A stretch of DNA of 64,000 nucleotides from the NCBI RefSeq assembly GCF_000708885.1, contig NZ_JEOE01000018.1:1-64000 (forward strand). Reading direction: 5' to 3'. Every line of letters starts with the position of its first letter. The first letter of the stretch is position 1. Position numbers and translations under genes: made by a program. The stretch comes from Cellulomonas sp. HZM (GTDB lineage: Bacteria; Actinomycetota; Actinomycetes; Actinomycetales; Cellulomonadaceae). Of this stretch, positions 27,101-33,715 are shown one piece after another. The notes beneath the pieces are model-generated. The model was given only the letters and a program-made list of their open reading frames with translations. It did not search any database and had not been told where the DNA came from.

Positions 27101-27908
27101 CGACCTCGCACCGCTCGTCGCGACCGTGTTCGGCGGCGGCCATGACGGCATCCTCGTGACGTCGTCGACGTCCGCGCCCGTGCGGCTCGTCGCGGACGGA
27201 CCGTTCCGGCTCTCGGCGACGGCCGGCCCGCTCGTCGTCGACCCGACGGACCTGCGCCTCGTGCCGGCCGGACCCGTGGTGCTGGCCGACGGTGAACCGC
27301 CCGAGGCTGCGACTGCGCTCGTCGCCCGCTCGGGCGCGCGGGCCTCCGGACGGACACCGCTCGCGCTCTGGTTCACGCGCCCGGTCGCGACCGACCCGGT
27401 CGACGTGGCGCTCACGCTCGTCGACCCGCTCGGGCGGGTGACCACCCAGAGCGTGACCGTCCCTGGCTACGCGCCCGACCCGCCGACGCTGACGATCATC
27501 GACGTGTCGACGGTCGTCGGCCGGTTCGTGCTGGTCCGCGCCTCGTCGGACGCCGCGCTGGAGCCCGGCGCGCACCTCACGGTGACGGTGTCCGCGCCGC
27601 GGCGGGTGCTCACGCCGTTCCCGATCCCGGGCTCGCGCACGCTCGCACCGGTGCTGCCCACGCTCCCTGTGCTCCCCGTCCTGCCCGGTCGGGGCACCGT
27701 CACGCTCCCGGTGTCGCTCGACATCGCGCTCGTCGACATCCCGCAGCGCGCCCGCCTCGGCACGGACCCGATCCAGGTGACGCGCGCGAGCGACGACCCG
27801 CCGTACGAGTACGACGTCGCGGTGCGGGTCGCGGCGCCGTTCGTCGTCCGCCTGCGCGTCACGACTGCCGACGGCCGCACCACCCAGGTCTCCCGCTCGG
27901 TGACGTGA
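24195..27908 (+). CDS. giant Ig/FN3-like repeat protein (operon gene B)
   Basis: This 1237-aa protein starts at an ATG that shares its A with the TGA stop of gene A (TGATG). There is no signal peptide or membrane helix. The N-terminal ~100 residues (ISRPYWLRATGSVVPWP) look like a dedicated docking domain. The remainder is beta-sandwich modules: an Ig-like region to ~690, a polyproline linker (IPPILPPPPPGVP, about residues 690-702), then FN3-like units (HSHVRVHWSVASGA, IHLFTVTTLSDTGVGSDW, TVTLSLTADSDVPVSSFLLYRTRS). A helical insert, LQQLWDAYDAMNPTQRRATFRRI, lies between them. No enzyme motif was seen. It is probably an obligate partner of gene A and ends in a strong bidirectional hairpin. Function unknown. 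Confidence 0.8.
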   Translation: MDRISRPYWLRATGSVVPWPVVLRGQVGGAAGRVSPVLTHVEPGTALLDVSSLKDRGGDVALRWQCNPELGVPFGPFTVWVGRPRPKQRKVTVVQVPHDDGLTLRLPVLSAWVTVDAQVVDPSKPVGIVGTYRHGGLSEALGATAQSGAGGGRVTLALRTSGITRVLLVNGTDPVVSVVPLQTVIDDGGWKPFEVVGLPAPDPWGGTAYDTSKQGLVSAPTSPWDAAQQRLDRGGPPLGYVPFTPSGLVLSPPWRAPDTTTLLKEIEKDLLPRIDRLYRPSLTPADQAALADSPPVDPPSTTDGRTSSLSTTATLSPLSLLTLPASADPFLALATGFGTAYRQSDLPDAQGLEYLVTAEYPDTPVGTGPIAVAAYVPVPQQHVATTTPSGLTSRRSGLLSPEHRDDPWRETVRVQWDRVPGSVAMGRPTAGLLASSSGGSPAAVLAEDLPAGDRRPLVLVPDGVKPSLDWARTSMVDPDETIPLGSGGRHVTYPVAVQDVFGVWSPWAEVSWDGTEPAPPGPRIIGVSLTSSYAGSPTCAATMVVEVSVDWDTRTPTALTLASVLWRTTSASAPPPAGVDPVLPAPAGAFRRDVALTFVGDALTPPAGVTVDHLDESGEVVVAPGAAQGAHGRRYRVTIPVPSLDFSSTPRWGAQVWARTTLAVVPDAGWQPDPAHPALAGVASPVPIPPILPPPPPGVPMGSTPDASGHSHVRVHWSVASGAPLDARKGIVVWECAETALRQSAGLAQRAPDGTLPGVRLQQLWDAYDAMNPTQRRATFRRIQELPATARESDVALPTGSTDIHLFTVTTLSDTGVGSDWPSDSPAHLVLQAVTPPRLRQPGPPRVRSVIGAAGTVTLSLTADSDVPVSSFLLYRTRSADAAMRAETMGPAFAIVPAVAPAPGAAPDPASGLDVYTASWSGGFDPSWDDWNVRAVAVPVDTVPVAAVRGVPSLASDVVTVRVRPDGPPDLAPLVATVFGGGHDGILVTSSTSAPVRLVADGPFRLSATAGPLVVDPTDLRLVPAGPVVLADGEPPEAATALVARSGARASGRTPLALWFTRPVATDPVDVALTLVDPLGRVTTQSVTVPGYAPDPPTLTIIDVSTVVGRFVLVRASSDAALEPGAHLTVTVSAPRRVLTPFPIPGSRTLAPVLPTLPVLPVLPGRGTVTLPVSLDIALVDIPQRARLGTDPIQVTRASDDPPYEYDVAVRVAAPFVVRLRVTTADGRTTQVSRSVT

Positions 27909-27940
27909 CCGGTCGCGGCGCGCTCACGCCGCGACCGGTC
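27907..27940. terminator. 14-bp-stem bidirectional terminator overlapping two stop regions
   Basis: GACCGGTCGCGGCG and CGCCGCGACCGGTC pair perfectly with a 6-nt loop (CGCTCA). The stem includes the last bases of the gene-B stop and the final codons of the convergent membrane-GNAT gene, so both transcripts end here. Confidence 0.75.
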
Positions 27941-28535
27941 GCACCCACTCGGCGCCCGCCTGCGTGAACCCGACCCGGCCCAGGTACTCGCGCGACCCGG
28001 GCACGTCGGCGTGCACCAGCTCGCGGTAGCCCTTGTCGGCGAACACCCCCGAGCGCCGATACACGAACTCGCCCGGCGTGAAGTCGCGGAAGCGGGGCGT
28101 CACCCAGTCGAGGTCGACGCGCCCGACGCCCTCGCCCTCGTCACGCACGAGCACCACGCCGACGGCCTCGTCGCCCCGCGCCACGAGGAAGGCGGCGTCG
28201 GCGGCCGCCCCGGGGACGGTCCGGAAGCGCGCGATGTCATCGGCGTGCACGCGCATGAGGTGCGCGAGGTAGGCGTCGTCGGGAGCGACCTCGACCACCT
28301 CGTACGCGCCGTCGTCGTGCCGCTCGCGCAGCAGCTTCGCCAGCCAGTAGATGTCGATGATCGTGATGACGCCGTTCATCACCGCGAACGGCCAGACGCC
28401 GATCACCGCGTTGTACACCGTCGCGATCGCCGCCCCAGCGAGGTTCAACCAACGGAACCGCAGCACGCGGGCCTGCATGAGGGAGACGATGACGAGCAGC
28501 GAGCCGATCCAGCCGACGACCTCGAGCCAGTTCAT
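27924..28535 (-). CDS. YgjV-like membrane protein fused to GNAT-like domain
   Basis: This 203-aa protein has three membrane helices in its first ~70 residues (WIGSLLVIVSLMQ, LNLAGAAIATVYNAVIGVW and FAVMNGVITIIDIYWLAKLL), the order seen in small YgjV/inner-membrane proteins. From about residue 80 a soluble alpha/beta domain follows (FLVARGDEAVGVVLVRD, SREYLGRVGFTQAG) that resembles an N-acetyltransferase (GNAT) fold with a degenerate acetyl-CoA loop. The fusion would place a putative acyltransferase or sensor domain on the cytoplasmic side of the membrane. The ATG at 28535 is the natural start. It is transcribed towards, and shares a terminator with, the giant-protein operon. Function unknown. 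Confidence 0.65.
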   Translation of the reverse strand: MNWLEVVGWIGSLLVIVSLMQARVLRFRWLNLAGAAIATVYNAVIGVWPFAVMNGVITIIDIYWLAKLLRERHDDGAYEVVEVAPDDAYLAHLMRVHADDIARFRTVPGAAADAAFLVARGDEAVGVVLVRDEGEGVGRVDLDWVTPRFRDFTPGEFVYRRSGVFADKGYRELVHADVPGSREYLGRVGFTQAGAEWVRPVAA

Positions 28536-28554
28536 CGTCCGAGGCTAGACGCCC

Positions 28555-29268
28555 CTACGCCCGCAGGTCCTCCAGCTCGATGACCGCCTGCACCACGGGC
28601 CCCGCGACCACGATGTACATGATCCCGAGGAACAGCGCGTACAGGAACGTGAAGCCGGCCGCGTTCCCCAGAGCCCCGGGCGCTCGCAGGTGCCGCACGA
28701 CCTTGCGGACCAGGGAGGTCGGGTGCCGCACGTCCCAGCTGTTGAGGCGCACGCTGCGCCCCAGGTACATGCCGAAGGCGACGAGCACCAGCACCAGCAC
28801 CGTGAGCAGAACGGTGTCCCACGAGCGCATGCTCGCGGCGGTGTCGCCGTGCCGCAGCAGCACCCACTCGATCTGCGCGACGAGCACGTTGAGCACGGTG
28901 TTGAGCACCCCGGACATGGCGAGCGAGATGACGAGCACCACGTCGAACCACATCGGCACGTGCTCGCCCTCCTGCCGGTGCGAGAGGTTGAGCTCGGTCA
29001 CCAGGTAGCCGGCGTTGGGCAGCAGCAAGAGCCATGCGAGGACGACGAGGACGGCGACGACCCCCTCCCCCCACGGCCCGGCGACGATGCGGGCGACGGC
29101 CACGGCACCCACCCCGATGACCAGCACCACGAACGGGGCGGCGGACAGCCCGAGGTTGAGCAGCATCGGCCGGTAGACGCGCGTGCGGAACACGGGGCCG
29201 CGGGCGACGACGAGCGCGATCGCGAGCAGGTTCATCGCGACGACGCCGAGGACGAGACTGGCGATCAC
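28555..29268 (-). CDS. DUF1361-family integral membrane protein
   Basis: This 237-aa protein has about six hydrophobic helices and the DUF1361 signature: LLLLPNAGYLVTELNLSH, followed by PMWFDVVLVISLAMSGVLNTVLN, and later LGRSVRLNSWDV. The family is widespread but functionally uncharacterised. The GTG start at 29268 overlaps the TGA of the upstream oxidoreductase (GTGA), a 4-nt overlap that implies co-translation. The pairing of a soluble sugar-type dehydrogenase with this membrane protein suggests a shared transport or envelope task, which is inference only. Confidence 0.8.
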   Translation of the reverse strand: MIASLVLGVVAMNLLAIALVVARGPVFRTRVYRPMLLNLGLSAAPFVVLVIGVGAVAVARIVAGPWGEGVVAVLVVLAWLLLLPNAGYLVTELNLSHRQEGEHVPMWFDVVLVISLAMSGVLNTVLNVLVAQIEWVLLRHGDTAASMRSWDTVLLTVLVLVLVAFGMYLGRSVRLNSWDVRHPTSLVRKVVRHLRAPGALGNAAGFTFLYALFLGIMYIVVAGPVVQAVIELEDLRA

Positions 29269-30335
29269 CCGGCCCAGGCCCCCGCCTGGACGTACACCGG
29301 CTGGCCCGTGCGGCCGGCCTCCTCGATGGCGAGGCCGACGAGGTGGTCGTGGCACCCGTCGGCGAGCGGGTACGGCTCGGGGCCGTCGCCGCGGACCCAG
29401 CGGGCGGTCGCGTCGAGCAGCCCGGCGACGGCGAGGTCGTCGTCCGCCAGGCGCGCGCCGTGGAACTCGTTGCGGTAGAGCACCGTGCCGTCGAGGCTCA
29501 GGTGCTCGAGGTCGAACCCGTCGAGGTTCTGCTCGAGCCCGGACACGCGTCGGTTGATGCTCGACGTGAGGATGGTCCGCTCGTCGACCCATCGCGTCAC
29601 CTCGTCGCCGACGATCTCCCCGTGCGACCCGCGGATGACGATGCGGTTGGTGCGCAGCGGGTTGTGCCACTGGTTGTCGGTGAAGTCGTAGAGCGCGCTC
29701 TTGCCGTTCCCGAAGTCGAGCGTGGCGAGGATGGTGGTGGCGGTCTTGGGGGTCACGTCGCCCGTGAACCCGTCGCGGTTCATGGGGTCGACGAGCGACG
29801 ACTCGTGGGTGCTGGCACGGACGGTGACGTCGTGGCGGCCGGTCTGGAGGATGCTCCGGATCAGTCCGACCGCGTGGTACAGATGGGTGGACGAGATCTG
29901 TACGCTCGTCGCCTCGCCGATCAGACCCGCTCGCACGGCCTGCGTCCGGGCCTCGTGCGCGGGCATGAACGGGCTGTGCTCGGCGACCTGGACCAGGCCG
30001 GTTCCGCCGACGTCGTCCCACAGCCGGCGCAGGCCCGCCTCGTCGGGAGCCGGGGGAGTCTCGGCGAGGACCCGGACCCCGCGCGACGTCAGCTCCCGGA
30101 TCGCGTCCGGCGTCGCGGGCCACGGCGTGGCGACGACGACGAGGTCCGGGCGATCCAGCTCGTCGGCTCGTCGGACCGTCGGCACACCCCACTGCTGCTC
30201 GACCTCGCGGCCACGCTCCTCGCCGCGCGTGACCACCCCGACGCACGTGAACCGCTCGGGGAACAGGCGGGCCATGCGGACGAAGAACTCGGCACGCCAG
30301 CCGGAGCCGATCACGCCGAAGCGCAGGGGGGTCAT
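29265..30335 (-). CDS. Gfo/Idh/MocA-family NAD(P)-dependent oxidoreductase
   Basis: This 356-aa cytoplasmic enzyme has an N-terminal Rossmann domain (RFGVIGSGWRAEFFVRMA, residues 5-22), the cofactor segment VVVATPWPATPD, and a modified catalytic-lysine strand: the usual EKP reads ETP (VLAETPPAP), so the typical Lys is absent. The C-terminal alpha/beta domain carries HSPFMPAHEARTQAVRAG, LYHAVGLIRSIL and HDHLVGLAIEEA. Substrates are expected to be sugars or cyclitols. Loss of the EKP lysine makes classical dehydrogenation uncertain. It is divergent from the GH4 gene (140-bp intergenic region) and followed with a 4-nt overlap by the DUF1361 gene, so a carbohydrate role is plausible. Confidence 0.88.
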   Translation of the reverse strand: MTPLRFGVIGSGWRAEFFVRMARLFPERFTCVGVVTRGEERGREVEQQWGVPTVRRADELDRPDLVVVATPWPATPDAIRELTSRGVRVLAETPPAPDEAGLRRLWDDVGGTGLVQVAEHSPFMPAHEARTQAVRAGLIGEATSVQISSTHLYHAVGLIRSILQTGRHDVTVRASTHESSLVDPMNRDGFTGDVTPKTATTILATLDFGNGKSALYDFTDNQWHNPLRTNRIVIRGSHGEIVGDEVTRWVDERTILTSSINRRVSGLEQNLDGFDLEHLSLDGTVLYRNEFHGARLADDDLAVAGLLDATARWVRGDGPEPYPLADGCHDHLVGLAIEEAGRTGQPVYVQAGAWAG

Positions 30336-30475
30336 GTCATCTCGTCTCGTCGGCGGCCGACTGGTGCCGACCGTGCGTCGAGCCTAGGTGCTCGCGCGTG
30401 CCATGATCGGGCTCCCTGCGCCGAAGCAGCCCCGGCGTCACCGCTCGAACAACGACGATCGGAGCATCCACCGCC

Positions 30476-31822
30476 ATGAAGGTGACACTCATCGGCGCGG
30501 CCAGCCGCGACTGGGGCGCACAGTGCGTGCGGGACGTCCTGCTCAGCGAGCCGCTCGCCGGCGACGGGCTCGAGCTCGTCCTCATGGACCTCCTGGCGGA
30601 GCCGTTGGCCGAGGTCGAGGCCTACGCGCACGACGTCGCCGGCCGCCTTCACCACAACGCGAAGATCTGGAGCACGACCGACCTCGAGCGGGCCGTCGAG
30701 GGCTCCAGCTACGTCGTCACGGCGATCGAGACCAACCGCTACCACTACTGGTCGCAGGACTTCCATCTGCCCCGCAAGTACGGGTTCAAGCAGGTGTTCG
30801 GCGAGAACGGCGGGCCGGGGAGCCTGTTCCACGCCCTGCGGCAGATCCCCCCGCTGCTCGAGATCGCGCGGACGATGGAGCGGCTCGCACCCGGGTCGGT
30901 GCTGCTGAACTTCTCCAACCCCGAGCACAAGGTGGTGGAGGCCATCACGCGGCTGACCTCCGTACAGGCCGTCGGCCTGTGCGGCGGTTACTTCGGCGGC
31001 TCGCGCCAGATCGCGGCGCTGCTGGACGTCCCCCTCGACGAGCTCGACCTCGCGGCCGGCGGGATCAACCACTTCCAGTTCTTCCAGCGGATCCGGCACA
31101 AGGTGACCGGTGAGGACCTCTACCCCCGGCTGCGCGAGATCGAGAGCAAGGCCAACTGGGTCTCCGAGTGGCACGAGATCGCCCTCTCGCGCATCCTGCT
31201 GCGTCGGTTCGGCCTGTGGGCCTCGCCCGGCAGCAACCACATCGGCGAGTACCTGTCCTGGGCGATGGACTTCGTCCCGGGCGAGCTGCAGTACTTCTAC
31301 GACCCGGCGGCGGAGTCGCCCTGGGAGGCGGGCGCGCGCACGCCTGAGTGGTACTACTCGATCGACCGCGCCGACATCTCGCGCGGGTTCCTGGCCGATG
31401 CCCCTCCCTCGTCGTACGACGACTGGCGAGAGCGACCTCTCGAGACGTCGCAGGAGCTCGCCGCGCCGATCATGGAGGCGCTCAGCTACGGCGTCGAGGT
31501 CCCCCTGCCGGCCGTCAACATCCCGAACCGTGGCGCGATCCCGGGCCTGCCGGACGACATGGTCGTCGAGGTCGCCGCGACCGCCGTCGACGGGAGGCTC
31601 GTGCCGACGCCCATGGAGCGGTTCCCCGAGGTCATGACGGCGAGCTGGAACCTGCAGGGCAGCATCCAGAAGCTCCTCGTCGAGGCGTACGCCGAGGAGT
31701 CGAAGGAGAAGCTGCTGCAGGCGATCCTCATCGACCCCGTGGTGGACTCCTACCCACGGGCGGTGGCGATGATGGACGAGTTCCTGGAGCTGCAGCGGGA
31801 CATCCTGCCGCCGCTGCGGTAG
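30476..31822 (+). CDS. glycoside hydrolase family 4 (alpha-glucosidase/alpha-galacturonidase type)
   Basis: This 448-aa cytoplasmic enzyme belongs to GH4, which cleaves glycosides by an NAD+- and Mn2+-dependent redox-elimination mechanism. The NAD-binding N-terminus is KVTLIGAASRDWG with the acidic end LVLMDLL. Family landmarks are ETNRYHYW, NFSNPEHKV, GLCGGYFGG (metal-ligand Cys) and GGINHFQFF (metal-ligand His). Substrate cannot be fixed: alpha-glucosides, alpha-galactosides and galacturonides are all cleaved in the family. The ATG at 30476 has a weak ribosome site. It is divergent from the Gfo/Idh/MocA-DUF1361 pair, suggesting a small sugar-processing locus, though no transporter or regulator is adjacent. 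Confidence 0.93.
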   Translation: MKVTLIGAASRDWGAQCVRDVLLSEPLAGDGLELVLMDLLAEPLAEVEAYAHDVAGRLHHNAKIWSTTDLERAVEGSSYVVTAIETNRYHYWSQDFHLPRKYGFKQVFGENGGPGSLFHALRQIPPLLEIARTMERLAPGSVLLNFSNPEHKVVEAITRLTSVQAVGLCGGYFGGSRQIAALLDVPLDELDLAAGGINHFQFFQRIRHKVTGEDLYPRLREIESKANWVSEWHEIALSRILLRRFGLWASPGSNHIGEYLSWAMDFVPGELQYFYDPAAESPWEAGARTPEWYYSIDRADISRGFLADAPPSSYDDWRERPLETSQELAAPIMEALSYGVEVPLPAVNIPNRGAIPGLPDDMVVEVAATAVDGRLVPTPMERFPEVMTASWNLQGSIQKLLVEAYAEESKEKLLQAILIDPVVDSYPRAVAMMDEFLELQRDILPPLR

Positions 31823-31864
31823 GGGGCGCGGGCCGCCGCGGCGCGCGCGGCCGCGTCCGCCCCC
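31822..31864. terminator. bidirectional terminator between GH4 and DoxX-family genes
   Basis: GGGGGCG and CGCCCCC form the base of a long GC-rich hairpin, with inner GGCCGC/GCGGCC pairing, located exactly between the two convergent stop codons. Confidence 0.65.
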
Positions 31865-31866
31865 TC

Positions 31867-32376
31867 CTACAGCCAGCGACGGGCACCTTCCCAGCGCGTC
31901 CCGTCGATGCGCGTCCCGGCGCGGCCTGGGCGCCGCAGCACCGCTGCGGTGACCGAGAGCCGCGCCGCGGCCGCGGGCCACAGCAGCAGCGGGATCGCGA
32001 GCAGCACCATGACCGGGTACTGGTCGATGAGCTGGTCCGCGCTCCAGTAGGACATCAACGTGACGACCGAACCGACCGCCGCGGTGAGGGTCAGGACGCC
32101 CGCGACGAGGGCGAGGCCGAGGCCGATCTCGAGCGCCGGCATCAGCACCCCGAACAGGCCCGCGGCCGGGCCGAGGACGTGGTCGGCGAACGCCGAGAAG
32201 TAGCCGGGGACGCGGCCGTCGGTGCGCGCGTTGTCCGCGACGAACCCGATGTCCGCGGCCCCGAACCCCGCGCGCACCTTGACGACGCCTTCGTGCAGCC
32301 AGAGCGCGCCGAGCGCGACCCGGACGAGCGTGAGGAGCCCCACGCCCGCCCGGGTCGCGCGCCGGACCGTGCTCAC
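31867..32376 (-). CDS. DoxX-family membrane protein
   Basis: This 169-aa protein has four membrane helices and the DoxX/DoxD pattern: LTLVRVALGALWLHEGVVKV near residues 15-34, then GLFGVLMPALEIGLGLALVAG and SYWSADQLIDQYPVMVLLAIPLLLW. Relatives include the small subunit of thiosulfate:quinone oxidoreductase and redox-linked membrane partners. The GTG start at 32376 overlaps the TGA of the DM13 lipoprotein by 4 nt, so the two are co-translated and probably act together in a membrane redox process. Exact substrate is unknown. Confidence 0.85.
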   Translation of the reverse strand: MSTVRRATRAGVGLLTLVRVALGALWLHEGVVKVRAGFGAADIGFVADNARTDGRVPGYFSAFADHVLGPAAGLFGVLMPALEIGLGLALVAGVLTLTAAVGSVVTLMSYWSADQLIDQYPVMVLLAIPLLLWPAAAARLSVTAAVLRRPGRAGTRIDGTRWEGARRWL

Positions 32377-32810
32377 GCCAGCGGGGCGGCGCCGAAGACC
32401 GCCTTGGCCTTGTCGCAGTGGATGACGACCGTGTCGAACTTCGCGGCGTCGACCCCGGACAGCGTGAACGTCTGGGACGCCTGGTCGAACTTGACGGCGT
32501 CCACCTCGGTGCCGGCGGTCACGTCGCTCTCCGCAGTGCCGTTCGTGAGCCAGACGTGCAGGTCAGGGCCCTCGTCGGACGAGAACCCCGACAGCACCAC
32601 CTGGTCGCCGTCCACCGACACCGTGCCCATGACCTTCTTGCCGTTGAGGCCCTCGAACGTCCCGGTCCGGCTCGACATCGCGTCGGACGCCGCTGTGGTG
32701 GTCGCCGACGGCTGCCCTCCCGACGCGTCGTCGTCCGAGCTGCCGCCGCAGGCGGACAGTGCCAGCACCAGGCCCACCGTGAAGGTCGCGGCGAGTGCCT
32801 TGAAACGCAT
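32373..32810 (-). CDS. DM13-domain lipoprotein
   Basis: This 145-aa lipoprotein has a signal ending in the lipobox LALSACGG (Cys near residue 21), a Ser/Asp/Thr-rich linker, then a DM13 domain (about residues 48-145): GTFEGLNGKKVMGTVSVDG, EGPDLHVWLTNG, and the conserved Cys in VVIHCDKAKAVFG. DM13 domains are proposed electron-transfer or redox modules with one conserved cysteine. The ATG at 32810 has GAGGAGAC upstream. It heads a two-gene operon with the DoxX-family membrane protein and is divergent from a response regulator gene, which may control it. Confidence 0.88.
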   Translation of the reverse strand: MRFKALAATFTVGLVLALSACGGSSDDDASGGQPSATTTAASDAMSSRTGTFEGLNGKKVMGTVSVDGDQVVLSGFSSDEGPDLHVWLTNGTAESDVTAGTEVDAVKFDQASQTFTLSGVDAAKFDTVVIHCDKAKAVFGAAPLA

Positions 32811-32873
32811 GGTCGTCTCCTCGTTGTCGTCGTCGCCGGCACGATCCCGTCCGGCGGCTGGCGACGCTAACCA

Positions 32874-32908
32874 GGTCCCGTGAGCCGTGGGGAAGAGGTT
32901 GCGGGACC
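32874..32908. promoter_or_regulatory. inverted repeat in divergent DM13 / response-regulator promoter region
   Basis: GGTCCCG and CGGGACC are perfect 7-bp arms 21 nt apart in the 143-bp region between the two divergent genes. A related half-site (GGGTCGC) follows at 32914-32920. A binding site for the adjacent OmpR-type regulator is a reasonable guess. Confidence 0.35.
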
Positions 32909-32953
32909 GTAAGGGGTCGCCTCTGCGACGGCGCCCCGGCCTACGCTCGGCGC

Positions 32954-33715
32954 ATGACGCGACCCGGCCCGCAGGCCGACGACGAGCGCAGGGCGCTGCC
33001 CGCGCCGCGACCTGCACCCGAGCGCGGAGCGAGCGTGCTGCTCGTCGAGGACGACCCGACCGTGCGCACCGTCGTCGACGACTACCTCACGGCGCACGGG
33101 TACGAGGTCCGGGCGGTCTCCGACGGCGTGCGCGCCGTCGCCGAGCTCGAGGAGCGCGTCCCCGACGTCGTCGTGCTCGACCGGATGCTCCCCGGTCTGA
33201 CCGGTGACGAGGTGCTGCGCCGCGCACGTGAGCTCTCCGGCGTGCCGGTCCTCCTGCTCACCGCGCTCGACTCGGTGGGCGCCCGCATCGACGGGCTCGA
33301 ACGGGGGGCCGACGACTACGTCACCAAGCCGTTCGTCCTACGCGAGCTGCACCTTCGCGTCGCGGCGCTCGTGCGGCGCAGCGCCGACGCGCGAGCACCG
33401 CTGTCTCCGTTCCACGTCGGACCGTTCCGCGTCGACCCGTCGCTGCGCCGCGTCTCGCGCCACGGCGAGGAGATCGTGCTGACGGCGCGCGAGTACGAGC
33501 TGTTCGTCCACCTCGTCAAGCACGCCGACGGGGTGGTCACACGTGAGGACGTGCTGCGCGAGGTGTGGGGGTGGAGCTTCGGCGAGCCGTCGACCGTCAC
33601 CGTCCACGTGCGCCGCCTGCGCGAGAAGATCGAGCCGGACCCCGCCGAGCCGCGCTACCTGCGGACCGTGTGGGGCAGCGGGTACCGGTTCACCCCCGAC
33701 GGGCGCGAGCCGTGA
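32954..33715 (+). CDS. OmpR/PhoB-family response regulator
   Basis: This 253-aa protein has a ~26-residue N-terminal extension, a receiver domain (VLLVEDDPTVRTVV; phospho-acceptor Asp76 in VVVLDRMLPG; Thr in LLLTALD; Lys125 in YVTKPF) and a C-terminal winged-helix DNA-binding domain (about residues 150-250, ending RTVWGSGYRF). It would be phosphorylated by the kinase encoded immediately downstream (TGATG overlap). Divergent orientation to the DM13-DoxX operon suggests that operon as a target. The signal sensed is unknown. Confidence 0.94.
   Translation: MTRPGPQADDERRALPAPRPAPERGASVLLVEDDPTVRTVVDDYLTAHGYEVRAVSDGVRAVAELEERVPDVVVLDRMLPGLTGDEVLRRARELSGVPVLLLTALDSVGARIDGLERGADDYVTKPFVLRELHLRVAALVRRSADARAPLSPFHVGPFRVDPSLRRVSRHGEEIVLTAREYELFVHLVKHADGVVTREDVLREVWGWSFGEPSTVTVHVRRLREKIEPDPAEPRYLRTVWGSGYRFTPDGREP

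Noticed and set aside
17434-27908. Extracellular contractile injection or type VI secretion cluster
   Set aside because: No sheath, tube, baseplate, spike or AAA ATPase gene is present on either side.
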